A stretch of DNA of 64,000 nucleotides from Actinoalloteichus fjordicus (GCF_001941625.1 NZ_CP016076.1:4092001-4156000), one strand, 5' to 3'; positions 19,979 to 29,887 are shown, numbered from the stretch's first letter. The notes: a model not told the origin generated them from the letters alone. Program-made: numbers and translations.

Positions 19979-21205
19979 TTACCAGGTCACCGGAAGCTCG
20001 TAGAGCCGTTGCAGGGTCCCGTCATTGTTGTTGCTGGGCAGGTCCTCGGTGGGCACCGCGGATCGCAGGTTCGGGAACCGCTCGACGAGCGAACGGAAGG
20101 CGATCTCCAGTTCGAGACGCGCGAGGTTGTCGCCGGGACAGCGATGGATGCCATGGCTGAAGCTGAACGACGGCCTGGGCGGACGTCGGATGTCGAACAC
20201 GTCGGGTTCGGCGGCCGAGCGGGGGTCGAAGTTGACCCCGGCGCAGCTCACGAGGATGCCCTCCCCTGCCTTGATGACTCCGCCGTCCAGTTCGATGTCC
20301 TCCACCGCGACCCTGGCGAACGCCTCCACCAGGGACACGTATCGCAGGATCTCCTCCACCGCAGCAGGCACCAGGCCGGGATCGGCACGCAGCGCCGCCC
20401 ACTGCTCCGGATCGTCCAGCAGCGCCAACGTGCCGAGCGAGATCACGTTGGTGGTGGTGTCGGTGCCCGCCACCAGCATCGCCATCGCGATGTGCACCAG
20501 CTCCGAGCGCGTCATCCTGTCCTGGTGCAGGTGCTCGACGATCAGGTCGTCGATCAGGCCGGACAGTCCGGCGCCGGGTTCGCGTTCCTTCCGCTGAATC
20601 AGGCGATCGAGGTACTCGCCGAGTTCGGTGGTCGCCTCATCGGCCAGTTCCGGCACGAACAGCTTGCGCGCCGGTCTCTCGAACTCCTCATGGTCCTCGT
20701 AGGGAACCCCGAGCACCAGGCTCATCACCATGGAGGGCACCGGCTGAGCGAACCTGGTCACCAGGTCGGCGGGAGCCCCGGAACGCTCCAGGTCGTCCAG
20801 GCTCGCGTCCACGATGCGCTGCACGTCCGCCCGGAGCCGCGCAGTCCGGCGTAACGTGAAACTCGGCATGATCATCTGGCGTTGCCTGGTGTGCTCCGGC
20901 GGGTCGACGCCGAAGAGGACGTCGGCGTATCCGCTGTCGACGACCTTCTCGAACTCCACGTTGAGCAGGGGATAGTTTCCGTGGTACGGGCGGATGGACA
21001 CCCGTCGATAGTCGGAGAGCACCGCACGCGCCTGCGCGGCGCCGGTCACGAGCCAGGCGTGCCTGCCGTTGTAGAGTCGAACCTTGGTCATCGGACCCGC
21101 ATCGCCGAGCCGGACATGTTTCTCGGCGGGCCGATAAGGGCACTGCGACGAGCGCTGGATCGGATACTCCGGCAATTCGGCTGAGACATCGGACGAGCCG
21201 GGCAT
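19979..21205 (-). CDS. Cytochrome P450
   Basis: A 408-residue soluble P450. The I-helix motif is LVAGTDTTTN, the ExxR is EEILR, and the heme loop is FSHGIHRCPGDNLARLE with Cys356. The ATG at 21205 was chosen for the GAGGGG just upstream; the open frame continues to 21328 without signal. It is distinct from the P450 at 14158 (AGFETT I-helix), so the two are not recent duplicates. It is divergent from the ring hydroxylase gene across a palindrome-bearing promoter region. The substrate is not assignable. Beta-hydroxylation or core oxidation are known P450 roles in this class of cluster. Confidence 0.88.
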   Translation of the reverse strand: MPGSSDVSAELPEYPIQRSSQCPYRPAEKHVRLGDAGPMTKVRLYNGRHAWLVTGAAQARAVLSDYRRVSIRPYHGNYPLLNVEFEKVVDSGYADVLFGVDPPEHTRQRQMIMPSFTLRRTARLRADVQRIVDASLDDLERSGAPADLVTRFAQPVPSMVMSLVLGVPYEDHEEFERPARKLFVPELADEATTELGEYLDRLIQRKEREPGAGLSGLIDDLIVEHLHQDRMTRSELVHIAMAMLVAGTDTTTNVISLGTLALLDDPEQWAALRADPGLVPAAVEEILRYVSLVEAFARVAVEDIELDGGVIKAGEGILVSCAGVNFDPRSAAEPDVFDIRRPPRPSFSFSHGIHRCPGDNLARLELEIAFRSLVERFPNLRSAVPTEDLPSNNNDGTLQRLYELPVTW

Positions 21206-21330
21206 AGAACACCCCTCGGTCGGAATTCGGATACGACGTGTCGAAATCAGGACGGCGTGCTGGTCGAATGTCGAGACCGACGGATCCATCCTCGACATAT
21301 CGTCGGGCCGCGCGCAGAACGCGCGCATCT

Positions 21331-21360
21331 CCGCACGTGCGGATCACGGTGATTCCGCAC
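21331..21360. promoter_or_regulatory. Operator-like palindromes in divergent promoter (P450 / FAD hydroxylase)
   Basis: CCGCAC-GTGCGG (21331-21342) is a perfect palindrome. Its GTGCGG half also pairs with TCCGCAC at 21354-21360 around ATCAC-G-GTGAT, giving three spaced GTGCGG half-sites. It lies in the 418-base gap 21206-21623 between divergent genes, where a cluster regulator could act on both. A related GTGCG/CGCAC inverted repeat occurs at 29865-29887, in the other key divergent promoter. No further gene or signal was found in this gap. Confidence 0.45.
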
Positions 21361-21623
21361 GATCAGGACGATTTACGGCTGCCGATCGTGCCGTCGTACC
21401 TCACCTCGGCGAGGAATACGCGATCGGACACCCCACGACGGCACGGCGTGGACCAGGACGTGCTCGATGCGGACTCGCGTTATCCACCCGTGCCCTATCA
21501 TCCCGCTCTCCTTGTCGGCGGTGTCGGATGACGGAGATCGTGTAGCCGGAACCGGCGGGCGAACCTGCGCGGACAACCAAGCGGGTCGTTCCGCCCCGGC
21601 CATCAGATCGGGGAGCACAGTCG

Positions 21624-23207
21624 ATGACCAGCCGCCACGATTCCCACGCAGAATCCACGCCGCCGCGACCCGGGACACGCCCCATGACGGGCGACGAATA
21701 CGTCGAGAGCCTGCGCGACGACCGCGAGGTCTATCTCTACGGCAAGCGGATCGCCGACGTCACAGCACATCCGGCATTCCGCAACCCGATCCGGATGACG
21801 GCCCGTCTCTACGACTCCCTGCACGATCCGGACCGCCGCGAGCTGCTCACCGCACCGGTGGACTCCGGCGGGGACGGCCGCACCCACCGGTTCTTCACGA
21901 CTCCGCACAGCGCCGACGATCTCGTCGCCGACCAGCGGGCCATCGCCGAGTGGGCGCGGATGAGCTACGGATGGCTGGGCCGAGGGCCGGACTACAAGGC
22001 CTCGTTCCTGGGCACCCTCGGCGCGAACGCCGACTACTACGCGCCGTACTCCGACAACGCCAGGCGCTGGTATCGAGAGTCTCAGGAGAAGGTGCTGTAC
22101 TGGAACCACGCGATCGTGCACCCGCCCGTCGATCGAGACCGCTCGCCCGACGAGGTCGCCGACGTCTTCATCCACGTGGAGAAGGAGACCGATCAGGGCC
22201 TGATCGTCAGCGGGGCGAAGGTGGTCGCCACGGCGGCCGTGCTCACGCACTACAACTTCATCGCCCACTACGGACTCCCGGTCAAAAAGCGCGAGTTCGC
22301 CCTGGTGGCGGCGGTGGCGACGAACGCACCCGGCGTCAAGCTGATCTGCCGCCCCTCCTACACCGCCTCCGCCGCCGTCCTCGGGAGCCCGTTCGACTAT
22401 CCGCTGTCCTCCCGGCTGGACGAGAATGACACCATCCTGGTGCTGGACAAGGTGCTCATCCCCTGGGAGAACGTCTTCATCTACGGTGACCTCGGCAAGG
22501 TGCAGCTCTTCACCGGCCGCTCGGGATTTCCCGAACGTTTCACGTTCCACGGCTGCACCCGCCTCGCGGTGAAACTCGAGTTCCTGGCGGGACTGCTGGC
22601 CAAGGCATTGGAGATCACCGGGACCGCCGACTTTCGCGGCGTGCGCGCCCGGCTCGGCGAGGTCCTGGCATGGCGCAACCTGTTCTGGGGGCTCTCCGAC
22701 GCCGCCGCCCGCAATCCGGTGCCATGGAAGAACGGCTCCGTGCTGCCCAACCCGCAGTACGGCATGGCTTATCGATGGTTCATGCAGATCGGCTACCCGC
22801 GTATCCGCGAGATCATCCTTCAGGACGTCGCCAGCGGACTGATCTACGTCAACTCCAGCGTCGACGACTTCGCCGATCCCGATGTCCGCGGGTACCTGGA
22901 CCAGTATCTCCGAGGTTCCGGGGGCACCGACTCGGTTCAGCGGGTCAAGGTGATGAAGCTGCTGTGGGACGCGGTCGGCTCCGAGTTCGCGGGACGTCAC
23001 GAGCTGTATGAACGCAATTACGCGGGCAGCCACGAGAACACCCGCCTCGAACTCTTGTCCGCCCAGCTCGCGGGCGGCGAGATGGACGAGTACAAGGCGT
23101 TCGTCGACAGCTGTCTCGCGGAGTACGACCTGGACGGCTGGCGGGTGCCCGATCTCGCGTCCTACGACGAGCTGCGCCGCGCCGGGACGGATCTCCTCGG
23201 CCCCTGA
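21624..23207 (+). CDS. FAD(H2)-dependent aromatic hydroxylase of the 4-HPA 3-monooxygenase family (SgcC/MdpC-like)
   Basis: This 527-residue protein has the length of two-component flavin hydroxylases of the HpaB family. [20 protein letters not shown] is the family's N-terminal signature (RxVYxxGKRI, here [13 protein letters not shown]). Later blocks include [48 protein letters not shown] and [12 protein letters not shown]. In C-1027 the counterpart SgcC hydroxylates the carrier-protein-bound chloro-beta-tyrosine ortho to its phenol, using reduced flavin from a separate reductase. The aminomutase, adenylation, carrier and halogenase genes of that pathway are all within 9 kb here. GGGGAG precedes the ATG. 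No flavin reductase was found in the window. Confidence 0.88.
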   Translation: MTSRHDSHAESTPPRPGTRPMTGDEYVESLRDDREVYLYGKRIADVTAHPAFRNPIRMTARLYDSLHDPDRRELLTAPVDSGGDGRTHRFFTTPHSADDLVADQRAIAEWARMSYGWLGRGPDYKASFLGTLGANADYYAPYSDNARRWYRESQEKVLYWNHAIVHPPVDRDRSPDEVADVFIHVEKETDQGLIVSGAKVVATAAVLTHYNFIAHYGLPVKKREFALVAAVATNAPGVKLICRPSYTASAAVLGSPFDYPLSSRLDENDTILVLDKVLIPWENVFIYGDLGKVQLFTGRSGFPERFTFHGCTRLAVKLEFLAGLLAKALEITGTADFRGVRARLGEVLAWRNLFWGLSDAAARNPVPWKNGSVLPNPQYGMAYRWFMQIGYPRIREIILQDVASGLIYVNSSVDDFADPDVRGYLDQYLRGSGGTDSVQRVKVMKLLWDAVGSEFAGRHELYERNYAGSHENTRLELLSAQLAGGEMDEYKAFVDSCLAEYDLDGWRVPDLASYDELRRAGTDLLGP

Positions 23208-23309
23208 TCCCGGCGGGCCCCGGGGTGTCGCGACATCGGTCGGGCGCGCATCGGCGACGCCCGACCGATCGTCGGTTCGCAGGCACAGCAGGCGGCCATG
23301 GGCGAACGC

Positions 23310-24698
23310 TCAGGAGACGGGATCGACCAGCGTGTCCGCGAGCGTGACCACGGTGTCGCGCAGCACCACCCGGAACTCCTCGGCCATCCGCACCACCGAC
23401 TCCTCATCGAAGAGGTTGGTGGTGTAGCCGATCTTGCCCAGGATGAGCCCGCCCGGCCTTGGTTCCAGAGACCAGAGCAGCCCGTCTGGGAGCTGGGAGC
23501 CCACCGACGCGGACAGCAGGCGACGGCGCATCGCGGTGAACCTCAGATCACCCGCCTGCCAGTCGGTCATCATGAACGGCGACTGGACGACCTGGAACAC
23601 CGAGGCTGCGCCGTCCGGCTCCGACAGGGGCGACATCAGCTCTGGCGCCTCCTCCGAGAGCTGGACGAACGGAATCTCGTGAACGTAGGCGGCGAGACAG
23701 GCGGACCGGACCCGTGCGACCACGGCGAGGAGGTCCGCGCAGCCCTCGACGTCGACCCGCAGCGGCAGGAAGTTGTAGAAGGAGCCGACGACGTCCTCGG
23801 TCCATCCCGGCGAGCGGCCGGGGGTGAACGTCGGCAGCACCAGATCGGTCTGGCCGGTCCTGTCACGCAGGTGCATCAGATAGGCCGCGAGGAGCACCAT
23901 GAACGACGAGGACCGGGTTCTCGCGGCGACCGTCGCGGTGGCACGACCGAACTCCTCACCGAGCAGGAAGCGGTGCCAGCCGGTGCGGAAGTCGCCCTCC
24001 GCCGGACGCGGCCGGTCCGTGGGGATCGTCAACATCCGAGCGCCGTGCAGGCTCGTCCGCCAGAACGCCCGTGCGGCAGCCGTAGCAGGACGTTCCGCCT
24101 CGGCGCGCTGCCATGCCGTGTACTCCCTCGGTTGACGAGCCGGGGGCAGGACCGGTCGCCGCCGCTGTGCTCGCGCCGCGTAGTGCTCGGCGAGATCACG
24201 CATCACCACCTGGGCAGACCATCCGTCGACCATCGTATGGTGGGCGACCATGACGAGCACGGCGTCCTGGCGATCGAACCTGCCCAGGACCATCCGCATC
24301 GACGGGTACTCGTCGGTTCCGAAGGGACCGGCCTCGATGTCGCAGGCGAACTGCTCGGCGATGCGCTCTCGATCTCCGTCGGCAGGCAGATCACGCACCA
24401 CCAGCTCGGGCGCGGCGGGTGGGCGCACCCGCTGGTAGACACCGGTCTCGTCGAGGACGATCGCCGTCCGCAGCCCCTCGTGTCGTGCCACGACGTCGTT
24501 CAGGGCTCCGCGCAGGATGCGCAGATCGAGCGGTCCGTGCAGCCGCCACCCGCCGACGATGTGGTAGTACGGCCCGAACGGCCCGTTGCCGTCCCCGTGA
24601 TCCATCGCACGCAGGAACTCCTGCTGCAACGACAGCGCGATCCGGTCCCCGTCCTGCCGCAGTTCGGAGGGCTGCGGTCGAGGCGTCGTGTCCGTCAT
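23310..24698 (-). CDS. Free-standing condensation enzyme (SgcC5-like)
   Basis: A 462-residue NRPS condensation-domain protein without partner domains. The catalytic HHxxxDG motif is HHTMVDG (His153, His154, Asp158, Gly159). The C-terminal DLVLPTFTPGRSPGW and VVGSFYNFLPLRVD correspond to the latch and C4-C5 region. SgcC5 joins the carrier-protein-tethered beta-tyrosine moiety to the enediyne core as an ester or amide, and the same role fits here. Its ATG overlaps the halogenase TGA by ATGA (24695-24698). It is the last gene of the four-gene minus-strand run adenylation-aminomutase-halogenase-condensation. Confidence 0.88.
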   Translation of the reverse strand: MTDTTPRPQPSELRQDGDRIALSLQQEFLRAMDHGDGNGPFGPYYHIVGGWRLHGPLDLRILRGALNDVVARHEGLRTAIVLDETGVYQRVRPPAAPELVVRDLPADGDRERIAEQFACDIEAGPFGTDEYPSMRMVLGRFDRQDAVLVMVAHHTMVDGWSAQVVMRDLAEHYAARAQRRRPVLPPARQPREYTAWQRAEAERPATAAARAFWRTSLHGARMLTIPTDRPRPAEGDFRTGWHRFLLGEEFGRATATVAARTRSSSFMVLLAAYLMHLRDRTGQTDLVLPTFTPGRSPGWTEDVVGSFYNFLPLRVDVEGCADLLAVVARVRSACLAAYVHEIPFVQLSEEAPELMSPLSEPDGAASVFQVVQSPFMMTDWQAGDLRFTAMRRRLLSASVGSQLPDGLLWSLEPRPGGLILGKIGYTTNLFDEESVVRMAEEFRVVLRDTVVTLADTLVDPVS

Positions 24699-26212
24699 GA
24701 GCGTGGGCTCCCGTCGGTCGATGGCTGTCGCGACGACCAGTGCAGGCCGTCGGCGGACGGCACCAGACCGCCCGCCCGTACCGGAGTGCGCTCATCGGCG
24801 TTCCCGCCGGCCGCCGCCTGGAACTGGATGTGCAGCCCAGACCGGGACACCGCCTTGACCAGCGCGGCGCCTAACAGGTCGCGGTCCTCGCCCTCCTGCC
24901 CGACGGGCCTGCCGACGATGTCGGCGAGTTCCTGGAAGGCCGCCTGGTTGCGATCGGCGTAGGAACCCGCCCCGACGAGCGCGTCCTCACCGGACGCTCC
25001 GCCGCCGACGAGTTCGACGAAGGACTCCAGGTCGGAGGCACCGGCTCCCCCGAGGACCTTCCTCGCCTTCCAGAAGTACGACGCCTCGTCCTGGTGCATG
25101 TCGTAGAAGCCCACCAGGAAGTCGTGGAAGCGCGTGTACTCCATGCGGTAACGCGCCTCGAACTCCGCCAGACAGACGTCCTCGTCAAGGCGGCCCGCGA
25201 GCATGGTGTTGAGGGACCGAGCCGCCAGGAGAGCGCCGTAGGTGGCCAGGTGGACGCCGGAGGAGAACACGGGGTCGATGAAGCAGGCCGCATCGCCCAC
25301 CAGCACGAAGCCGGGGCGCCAGAACCGCTCCTGGATGTAGGAATAGTCCTTGCGAACCCTGATCTCGCCGTATGGTCCGCTCGTGACGCGTCGGGCGTCG
25401 GCGAGGTTCTCGGCGATCAACGGGCAGTCCTGGATCAGGCCGGCCAACGCCGCCTCTCGATCGCCTCGGACCCGGTCGAGCGCATCCGGCCGCACCACCG
25501 CGCCCACGCTGGTCAGCTCGTCACTGAGCGGGATGTACCAGAACCAGCCCGCGTCGAAGGCCGCGGCGAGGATGTTGCCCTGGTTCGGCGGTGGGAGCCG
25601 CCGCCCGCCCTCGAAGTAGCCGAAGAGCGCGAGGTTGCGGAAGAACTCGGAGTACCGTCGGCGACCGCCCACCCGACTGTGGATGCGGCTCTTGTTGCCG
25701 GAGGCGTCGACGACGTACCTGGCCCGAACGTCGCGGGTCGTGCCGTCGTCCGTCGTGACGGACACCCCGACCACCCGGTCACCCTCGTCGATCACGTCGA
25801 TGACCGGCGACTCCTCCCAGACCTCGACACCGACCCGGCGGGCGTTGTCCAGCAGGATCTGATCGAACCGCATGCGCTCCACCTGGTACGCGGTCGACGT
25901 GTCACCGGCGAACCTGGCCGACGCGGCGAAGGAGAACGTCCACGGGTCGGGGTTGTTCCCCCACCGGAACGTTCCGCCGCGCTTGACGACGAACCCGGCC
26001 CGCGTCAACTCGTCGGTGATGCCCAGCAGCCTGCCGATCCCATGGACCGTCGCGGGCAGCAGTGACTCGCCGATCTGGTAGCGCGGGAATCGTTCCTTCT
26101 CCACGAGCAGCACCCGATGGCCCTGCATCGCCACGAGTGCTGCCACGGTCGAACCGCCTGGGCCGCCGCCCACCACGACGACGTCGTAGTCCGGATGGTC
26201 CTGATCCCTCAT
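24695..26212 (-). CDS. FAD-dependent halogenase acting on carrier-bound aromatic substrate (SgcC3-like)
   Basis: A 505-residue enzyme. VVVVGGGPGGSTVAALVA is the FAD-binding GxGxxG, the WxWxIP halogenase motif is WFWYIP (Trp223, Trp225), and FVLVGDAACFIDPVFSSGVH is the second flavin motif. The C-terminal extension (about 400-505) is typical of halogenases that use carrier-protein-tethered substrates. SgcC3 chlorinates (S)-beta-tyrosine on SgcC2; the free carrier protein at 30029 would be the partner. GGAGGAGGGG precedes the ATG, 34 bases after the aminomutase stop. Chlorine rather than bromine is assumed from the family. Confidence 0.9.
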   Translation of the reverse strand: MRDQDHPDYDVVVVGGGPGGSTVAALVAMQGHRVLLVEKERFPRYQIGESLLPATVHGIGRLLGITDELTRAGFVVKRGGTFRWGNNPDPWTFSFAASARFAGDTSTAYQVERMRFDQILLDNARRVGVEVWEESPVIDVIDEGDRVVGVSVTTDDGTTRDVRARYVVDASGNKSRIHSRVGGRRRYSEFFRNLALFGYFEGGRRLPPPNQGNILAAAFDAGWFWYIPLSDELTSVGAVVRPDALDRVRGDREAALAGLIQDCPLIAENLADARRVTSGPYGEIRVRKDYSYIQERFWRPGFVLVGDAACFIDPVFSSGVHLATYGALLAARSLNTMLAGRLDEDVCLAEFEARYRMEYTRFHDFLVGFYDMHQDEASYFWKARKVLGGAGASDLESFVELVGGGASGEDALVGAGSYADRNQAAFQELADIVGRPVGQEGEDRDLLGAALVKAVSRSGLHIQFQAAAGGNADERTPVRAGGLVPSADGLHWSSRQPSTDGSPRS

Positions 26213-26246
26213 CGCCCCTCCTCCGTCCGCTCGTCCTCCACGCCGT

Positions 26247-27854
26247 TCATCGCAGTCCTTCCGTCACCTGATCGACGGCGGCGGCGAAGGCGCCTGCTGC
26301 CAGGGCCTCGGCCACCCGCTCGATGTCATCGGCCATGTAGCGATCGACGTCCAGCGTCGGAGCGAGCGACCGCACCAGCAGGTACGTCGCCTCGGCCGCC
26401 GGGCTCAACCGGTCGCGACCGCCGGAGAGGTCGACCGCCTGCGCTGCGGCCAGGAACTCCACTGCCAGGATCGTGTCGTTGTTGCGCAGGACCCGACGAG
26501 CGTTCCGCGCCGCGATGAGTCCCATGCTGACGATGTCCTGGTTGTCTCCGTTGGACGGCACGCTCTGAGTGCTTGCCGGGCCGATGGTCCGGTTCTCCGC
26601 CACCAACGCCGTTGCCGGATACTGCGCGCCGGCGAACCCGCTGTTCAGACCGGGATCACCACTGACGAGGAACTCAGGCAGCCCATCGTTCAGGTACCGG
26701 TTCAGCAGCCGATTGGTCTGTCGTTCAGACAGCACACCGAGCTGCGTGAGCCCGATGGTCACGTAGTCCATCGCGATCGCGATCGGCTGACCGTGGAAGT
26801 TGGCGCCGTGGAAGACCTCCCGGTCCTCGAAGAAGAGCGGGTTGTCGTTGGCCGAGTTCAACTCGACGTCCAGCTTCCCGGCAGCGTGTGTGAGGGCGTC
26901 GCGCACGGCACCGAGCACCTGCGGCACGGCACGAAGGGAGTACGCCTTCTGGAGATAGACCTCGGTGCGTTGAACGTCCCGGCCCTGCTCACGGGTGTCC
27001 TGCACCCACCTGCGCAGCACGGCGTGCTCCACGGTCAGGCCGCTGCCCCGCATGAGCATGCGCATGTTCGCAGCCGAGTCGATCTGCCCCCGGTGCGGCC
27101 TGGCCACGTCATGCCCCTCGGCCAGGAACGGACTGGTCGATCCACGCAGCGTCTCGATCACCATCGCCGAGACGATCTCGGCCTGCCGGACCTGGTTCAC
27201 CGCGCGATCGACGATCAGCGCGCCGAGCCCCGTCATCGCCGAGGTTCCGTTGATCAGTGCCAGCCCTTCCTTGAAACGCAGGCTGAGCGGCTCGATGCCG
27301 AGTTGACGCAGGACCGGTCCGGTCTCGACGCGAACGCCGTCGCGCAACAGGTAGCCCTCACCGATGAGGCTGCTCGCGATGTGCGCGAGCGGCGCGAGAT
27401 CACCGCTCGCGCCGAGCGATCCGATCTCGGGTATGGCCGGGGTGATGCCGAGGTTGAGATAGAGCGCCAACCGCTCCAGGACCTCCGGACGAACCGCCGA
27501 GTGTCCCTTCGCCAAGGCGTTGAGTCGCGCAGCCAGGACGGCGCGTGCCTCGTTCTCGGCGAACAGCGGTCCGACGCCCGCACTGTGGCTTCTCACCAGG
27601 TTGGTCTGAAGCTCCGTCTCCTTGGACCGGTCCACGAGCATGTAGATCATCTCGCCATAACCCGTGGTGACGCCGTACACGGGGATGTCGGCTTTGACGA
27701 TGTCCTCGAACTGGGCACGCGATCTCGCCGCCCGCCGCAGCGCCGAGGGTGGCACCCGGCAGGACGCCCGCCCCTCCGATACGTTCACGACACCAGGGAT
27801 GTCCAGGCTCTCACCATCGAATAGGACCGACCGTGCGGTCTGCTCCGTCGTCAA
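26247..27854 (-). CDS. MIO-dependent tyrosine aminomutase (or ammonia-lyase), SgcC4-like
   Basis: A 535-residue member of the HAL/PAL family. Ala149-Ser150-Gly151 in GSLGASGDLAPLAHI forms the MIO cofactor, Tyr60 in VYGVTTGYG matches the catalytic base tyrosine, and later blocks NDNPLF and QDIVSMGLIAARNARR are typical. In enediyne pathways the enzyme converts L-tyrosine to beta-tyrosine, the first step of this branch. A lyase giving coumarate cannot be excluded by motif, but the linked adenylation, carrier, halogenase and hydroxylase genes argue for the mutase. The start is TTG (27854-27852), overlapping the upstream TGA as TTGA, with GGAG upstream; no ATG or GTG lies close by. Confidence 0.9.
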   Translation of the reverse strand: MTTEQTARSVLFDGESLDIPGVVNVSEGRASCRVPPSALRRAARSRAQFEDIVKADIPVYGVTTGYGEMIYMLVDRSKETELQTNLVRSHSAGVGPLFAENEARAVLAARLNALAKGHSAVRPEVLERLALYLNLGITPAIPEIGSLGASGDLAPLAHIASSLIGEGYLLRDGVRVETGPVLRQLGIEPLSLRFKEGLALINGTSAMTGLGALIVDRAVNQVRQAEIVSAMVIETLRGSTSPFLAEGHDVARPHRGQIDSAANMRMLMRGSGLTVEHAVLRRWVQDTREQGRDVQRTEVYLQKAYSLRAVPQVLGAVRDALTHAAGKLDVELNSANDNPLFFEDREVFHGANFHGQPIAIAMDYVTIGLTQLGVLSERQTNRLLNRYLNDGLPEFLVSGDPGLNSGFAGAQYPATALVAENRTIGPASTQSVPSNGDNQDIVSMGLIAARNARRVLRNNDTILAVEFLAAAQAVDLSGGRDRLSPAAEATYLLVRSLAPTLDVDRYMADDIERVAEALAAGAFAAAVDQVTEGLR

Positions 27855-29800
27855 CTCTCGCTCCGTCCTCGTGTGGCTCGGACGACCGACTCGTCCAGGT
27901 GGTCTCGGTCACGGATCGCGGCCTCGATCAGGGCGGCCAGCCCGGTGGGGGTCGGATCGGCAAGCCAGTCGGATGCCGAGACGTCGACGCGGAACCTCTC
28001 CCGAATCCGGGTGAGGACGCCGAGTAGCCGAGGGACATCCCCGTCGACGGAGCCGACGTCGTCCGTGCCTGCTGCGGAGACGAGTGCGGGCCAGGCCTCG
28101 ATCACCCGGCCGACGATCTCGGCCGTCGACGGGCCCGACTCCTGCGGCGCCGTCGTCGTCCGCACGACGTCGCGTCGCACGTCCGCGACGGCCAGCGCCC
28201 GCCGGTCCACCTTCCCCGCGACGGTGCGCGGCAGCGGTGCGTGCCGTGTCACGAAGGCCACCGCACCGATGGACGCGCCGAAGTGCTCGCGCAGCCATGC
28301 CCGCCAGGTGACGGCGCCCGCCTGCGGAACGCCCACTCCGTCGCCTCGGGCCACGACGTGCGCCGTCAGCCTGGTGACCAGGCCGTCTTCACCGACGACC
28401 GCGACGACCGCGCATTCCGCAACAGACTCATGCTCAGCCAGGATCGCCTCGATCTCGGTGATCCCCATCCGGACTCCGGCGACCTTGACCTGATCGTCGC
28501 GTCTACCCCGGAACTCCAGCAGTCCGTCTGGACGGAACCTGCCCAGGTCTCCGGTTCGGTAACACCGTTCGGCCGGTGACGACCGGCTGTCTCCGACGGC
28601 CACCGGCCGAAAGGCCGCGGGTCTCACCCCGCCGAGATATCCATCGGCGACACACGCGCCCCGGATCACGATCTCGCCGACGTCTCCCGTCGGGCAGGGC
28701 TGGTCGGCCTCGTCGAGCACCAGCACCTCGCGGCCGGGGATCGGGCGGCCGATCGGAACCGTCGCGCCCTCCACACCGGTCACCTCATGGCAGGTGGCCG
28801 CGATCGTCTCGGTGGGTCCGTACACATTGGCCAGTCGTGTCCTCGGCAGCACGGCGCGCAGTCCATTCGCGAGGGCACCGGACAGCGACTCGCCCATCAA
28901 CACCAAGGCCCGCAGCTCGGTGAGCGGCGGGTCCGACGAGCTGATCACCCGTCGGATCTCTCGTCCCATGCTGGGCACGGTCTGGAGGAAGGTGATCCGC
29001 TCCCGGACGAGCCAGTCGACCAGCTTCTCCGGGTTCGCGCGAAGGCGTCCGGGCACCGGGTACAACGTCGCCCCCGAGGCCAGCGTCGCGAAGACCTCGC
29101 ACAGGCTGGGGTCATGGTCCGGCGCCACCCATTGCGCCACCTTCGAACCCGGCCCGAGGTCGAACTCCTCGGCCAGCCAGGTGACGAACTGTGCGAAGGA
29201 CCCGTGCCGCTGGGCGACGCCCTTGGGCGGACCGGTCGAGCCCGAGGTGTGAGCGACGTACGCCGTCCAGTCGGGACCGACCGCAGGCAGCACCGCACCG
29301 GGCGGCTCCGCCGCAGACTCAGGCTCCGGTGCGGCCAGGTCGATCACGGCGCCGCCCTGATCGTCGCGGTACCAGCGGGTCAGCTCGTCCTCGAGAGGCC
29401 CTGCGGTCAGCAGGAAGGCAGGCCGGGTCTGAGCCAACACCGCCTTACCCCGTTCACCGAGGTCACCGTCGCCGAGCCAGACCAGCAGGCCCCCCGCGCG
29501 CAGAATGCCGAGCGATGCGGCGACCTGCCGGGCGCAGACGGGCATCCGCACCGCCACCGGCGCGTTCTCGGCGCCACCGAGGCTCAGCAGCCGGGCGACG
29601 ACGACATCCGCCGCCCGACTCAGGTCGCGATAGGACATGACGTCGGCGCCCTCGACGATCGCATCGTCGAGCGGCGCTCGGCGAGCCGCGCCGTCCACCA
29701 GCTCGTGAACGGGCCGCGCCACCGCAGCCGCGTCGCCCAGGCGGCCTGACGCCGCCGCAGGCTCCCGGCGCCGCCGGACCCGCCTGCTCGGCCCGCTCAT
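27851..29800 (-). CDS. NRPS adenylation enzyme for beta-tyrosine with a degenerate C-terminal carrier domain (SgcC1-like)
   Basis: A 649-residue protein. The adenylation domain (about 30-555) has A3 AHTSGSTGPPKGVAQRHG, A5 NVYGPTETI, A7 YRTGDLGRF, A8 GRRDDQVKVAGVRMGITEIE and A10 RTVAGKVDRRAL with the catalytic Lys. The last 90 residues have a carrier-protein-like pattern (LGVLTRIRERFRVDVSASDWL, PTPTGLAALIEAA), but the phosphopantetheine Ser position reads GDV (Val589) instead of GDS. This domain therefore cannot be loaded. Loading should go to the separate carrier at 30029-30322. AGGGGAA precedes the ATG. It is the first gene of the minus-strand operon that continues with the aminomutase. Confidence 0.88.
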   Translation of the reverse strand: MSGPSRRVRRRREPAAASGRLGDAAAVARPVHELVDGAARRAPLDDAIVEGADVMSYRDLSRAADVVVARLLSLGGAENAPVAVRMPVCARQVAASLGILRAGGLLVWLGDGDLGERGKAVLAQTRPAFLLTAGPLEDELTRWYRDDQGGAVIDLAAPEPESAAEPPGAVLPAVGPDWTAYVAHTSGSTGPPKGVAQRHGSFAQFVTWLAEEFDLGPGSKVAQWVAPDHDPSLCEVFATLASGATLYPVPGRLRANPEKLVDWLVRERITFLQTVPSMGREIRRVISSSDPPLTELRALVLMGESLSGALANGLRAVLPRTRLANVYGPTETIAATCHEVTGVEGATVPIGRPIPGREVLVLDEADQPCPTGDVGEIVIRGACVADGYLGGVRPAAFRPVAVGDSRSSPAERCYRTGDLGRFRPDGLLEFRGRRDDQVKVAGVRMGITEIEAILAEHESVAECAVVAVVGEDGLVTRLTAHVVARGDGVGVPQAGAVTWRAWLREHFGASIGAVAFVTRHAPLPRTVAGKVDRRALAVADVRRDVVRTTTAPQESGPSTAEIVGRVIEAWPALVSAAGTDDVGSVDGDVPRLLGVLTRIRERFRVDVSASDWLADPTPTGLAALIEAAIRDRDHLDESVVRATRGRSES

Positions 29801-29864
29801 GTCTTTCCCCTGATCACCGGGGAATAGTCACATGCGACCATCGATCAATGCTTCTCGCGAATTG

Positions 29865-29887
29865 CGGTGCGTGATCTGCCCGCACCG
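29865..29887. promoter_or_regulatory. Inverted repeat in divergent promoter (adenylation / carrier genes)
   Basis: CGGTGCG (29865-29871) and CGCACCG (29881-29887) form a 7-bp inverted repeat with a 9-base spacer, centred in the 228-base gap between the divergent adenylation and carrier genes. The GTGCG core recurs in the palindromes at 21331-21360, suggesting one regulator for both promoters. This is inferred from spacing and position only. Confidence 0.35.
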
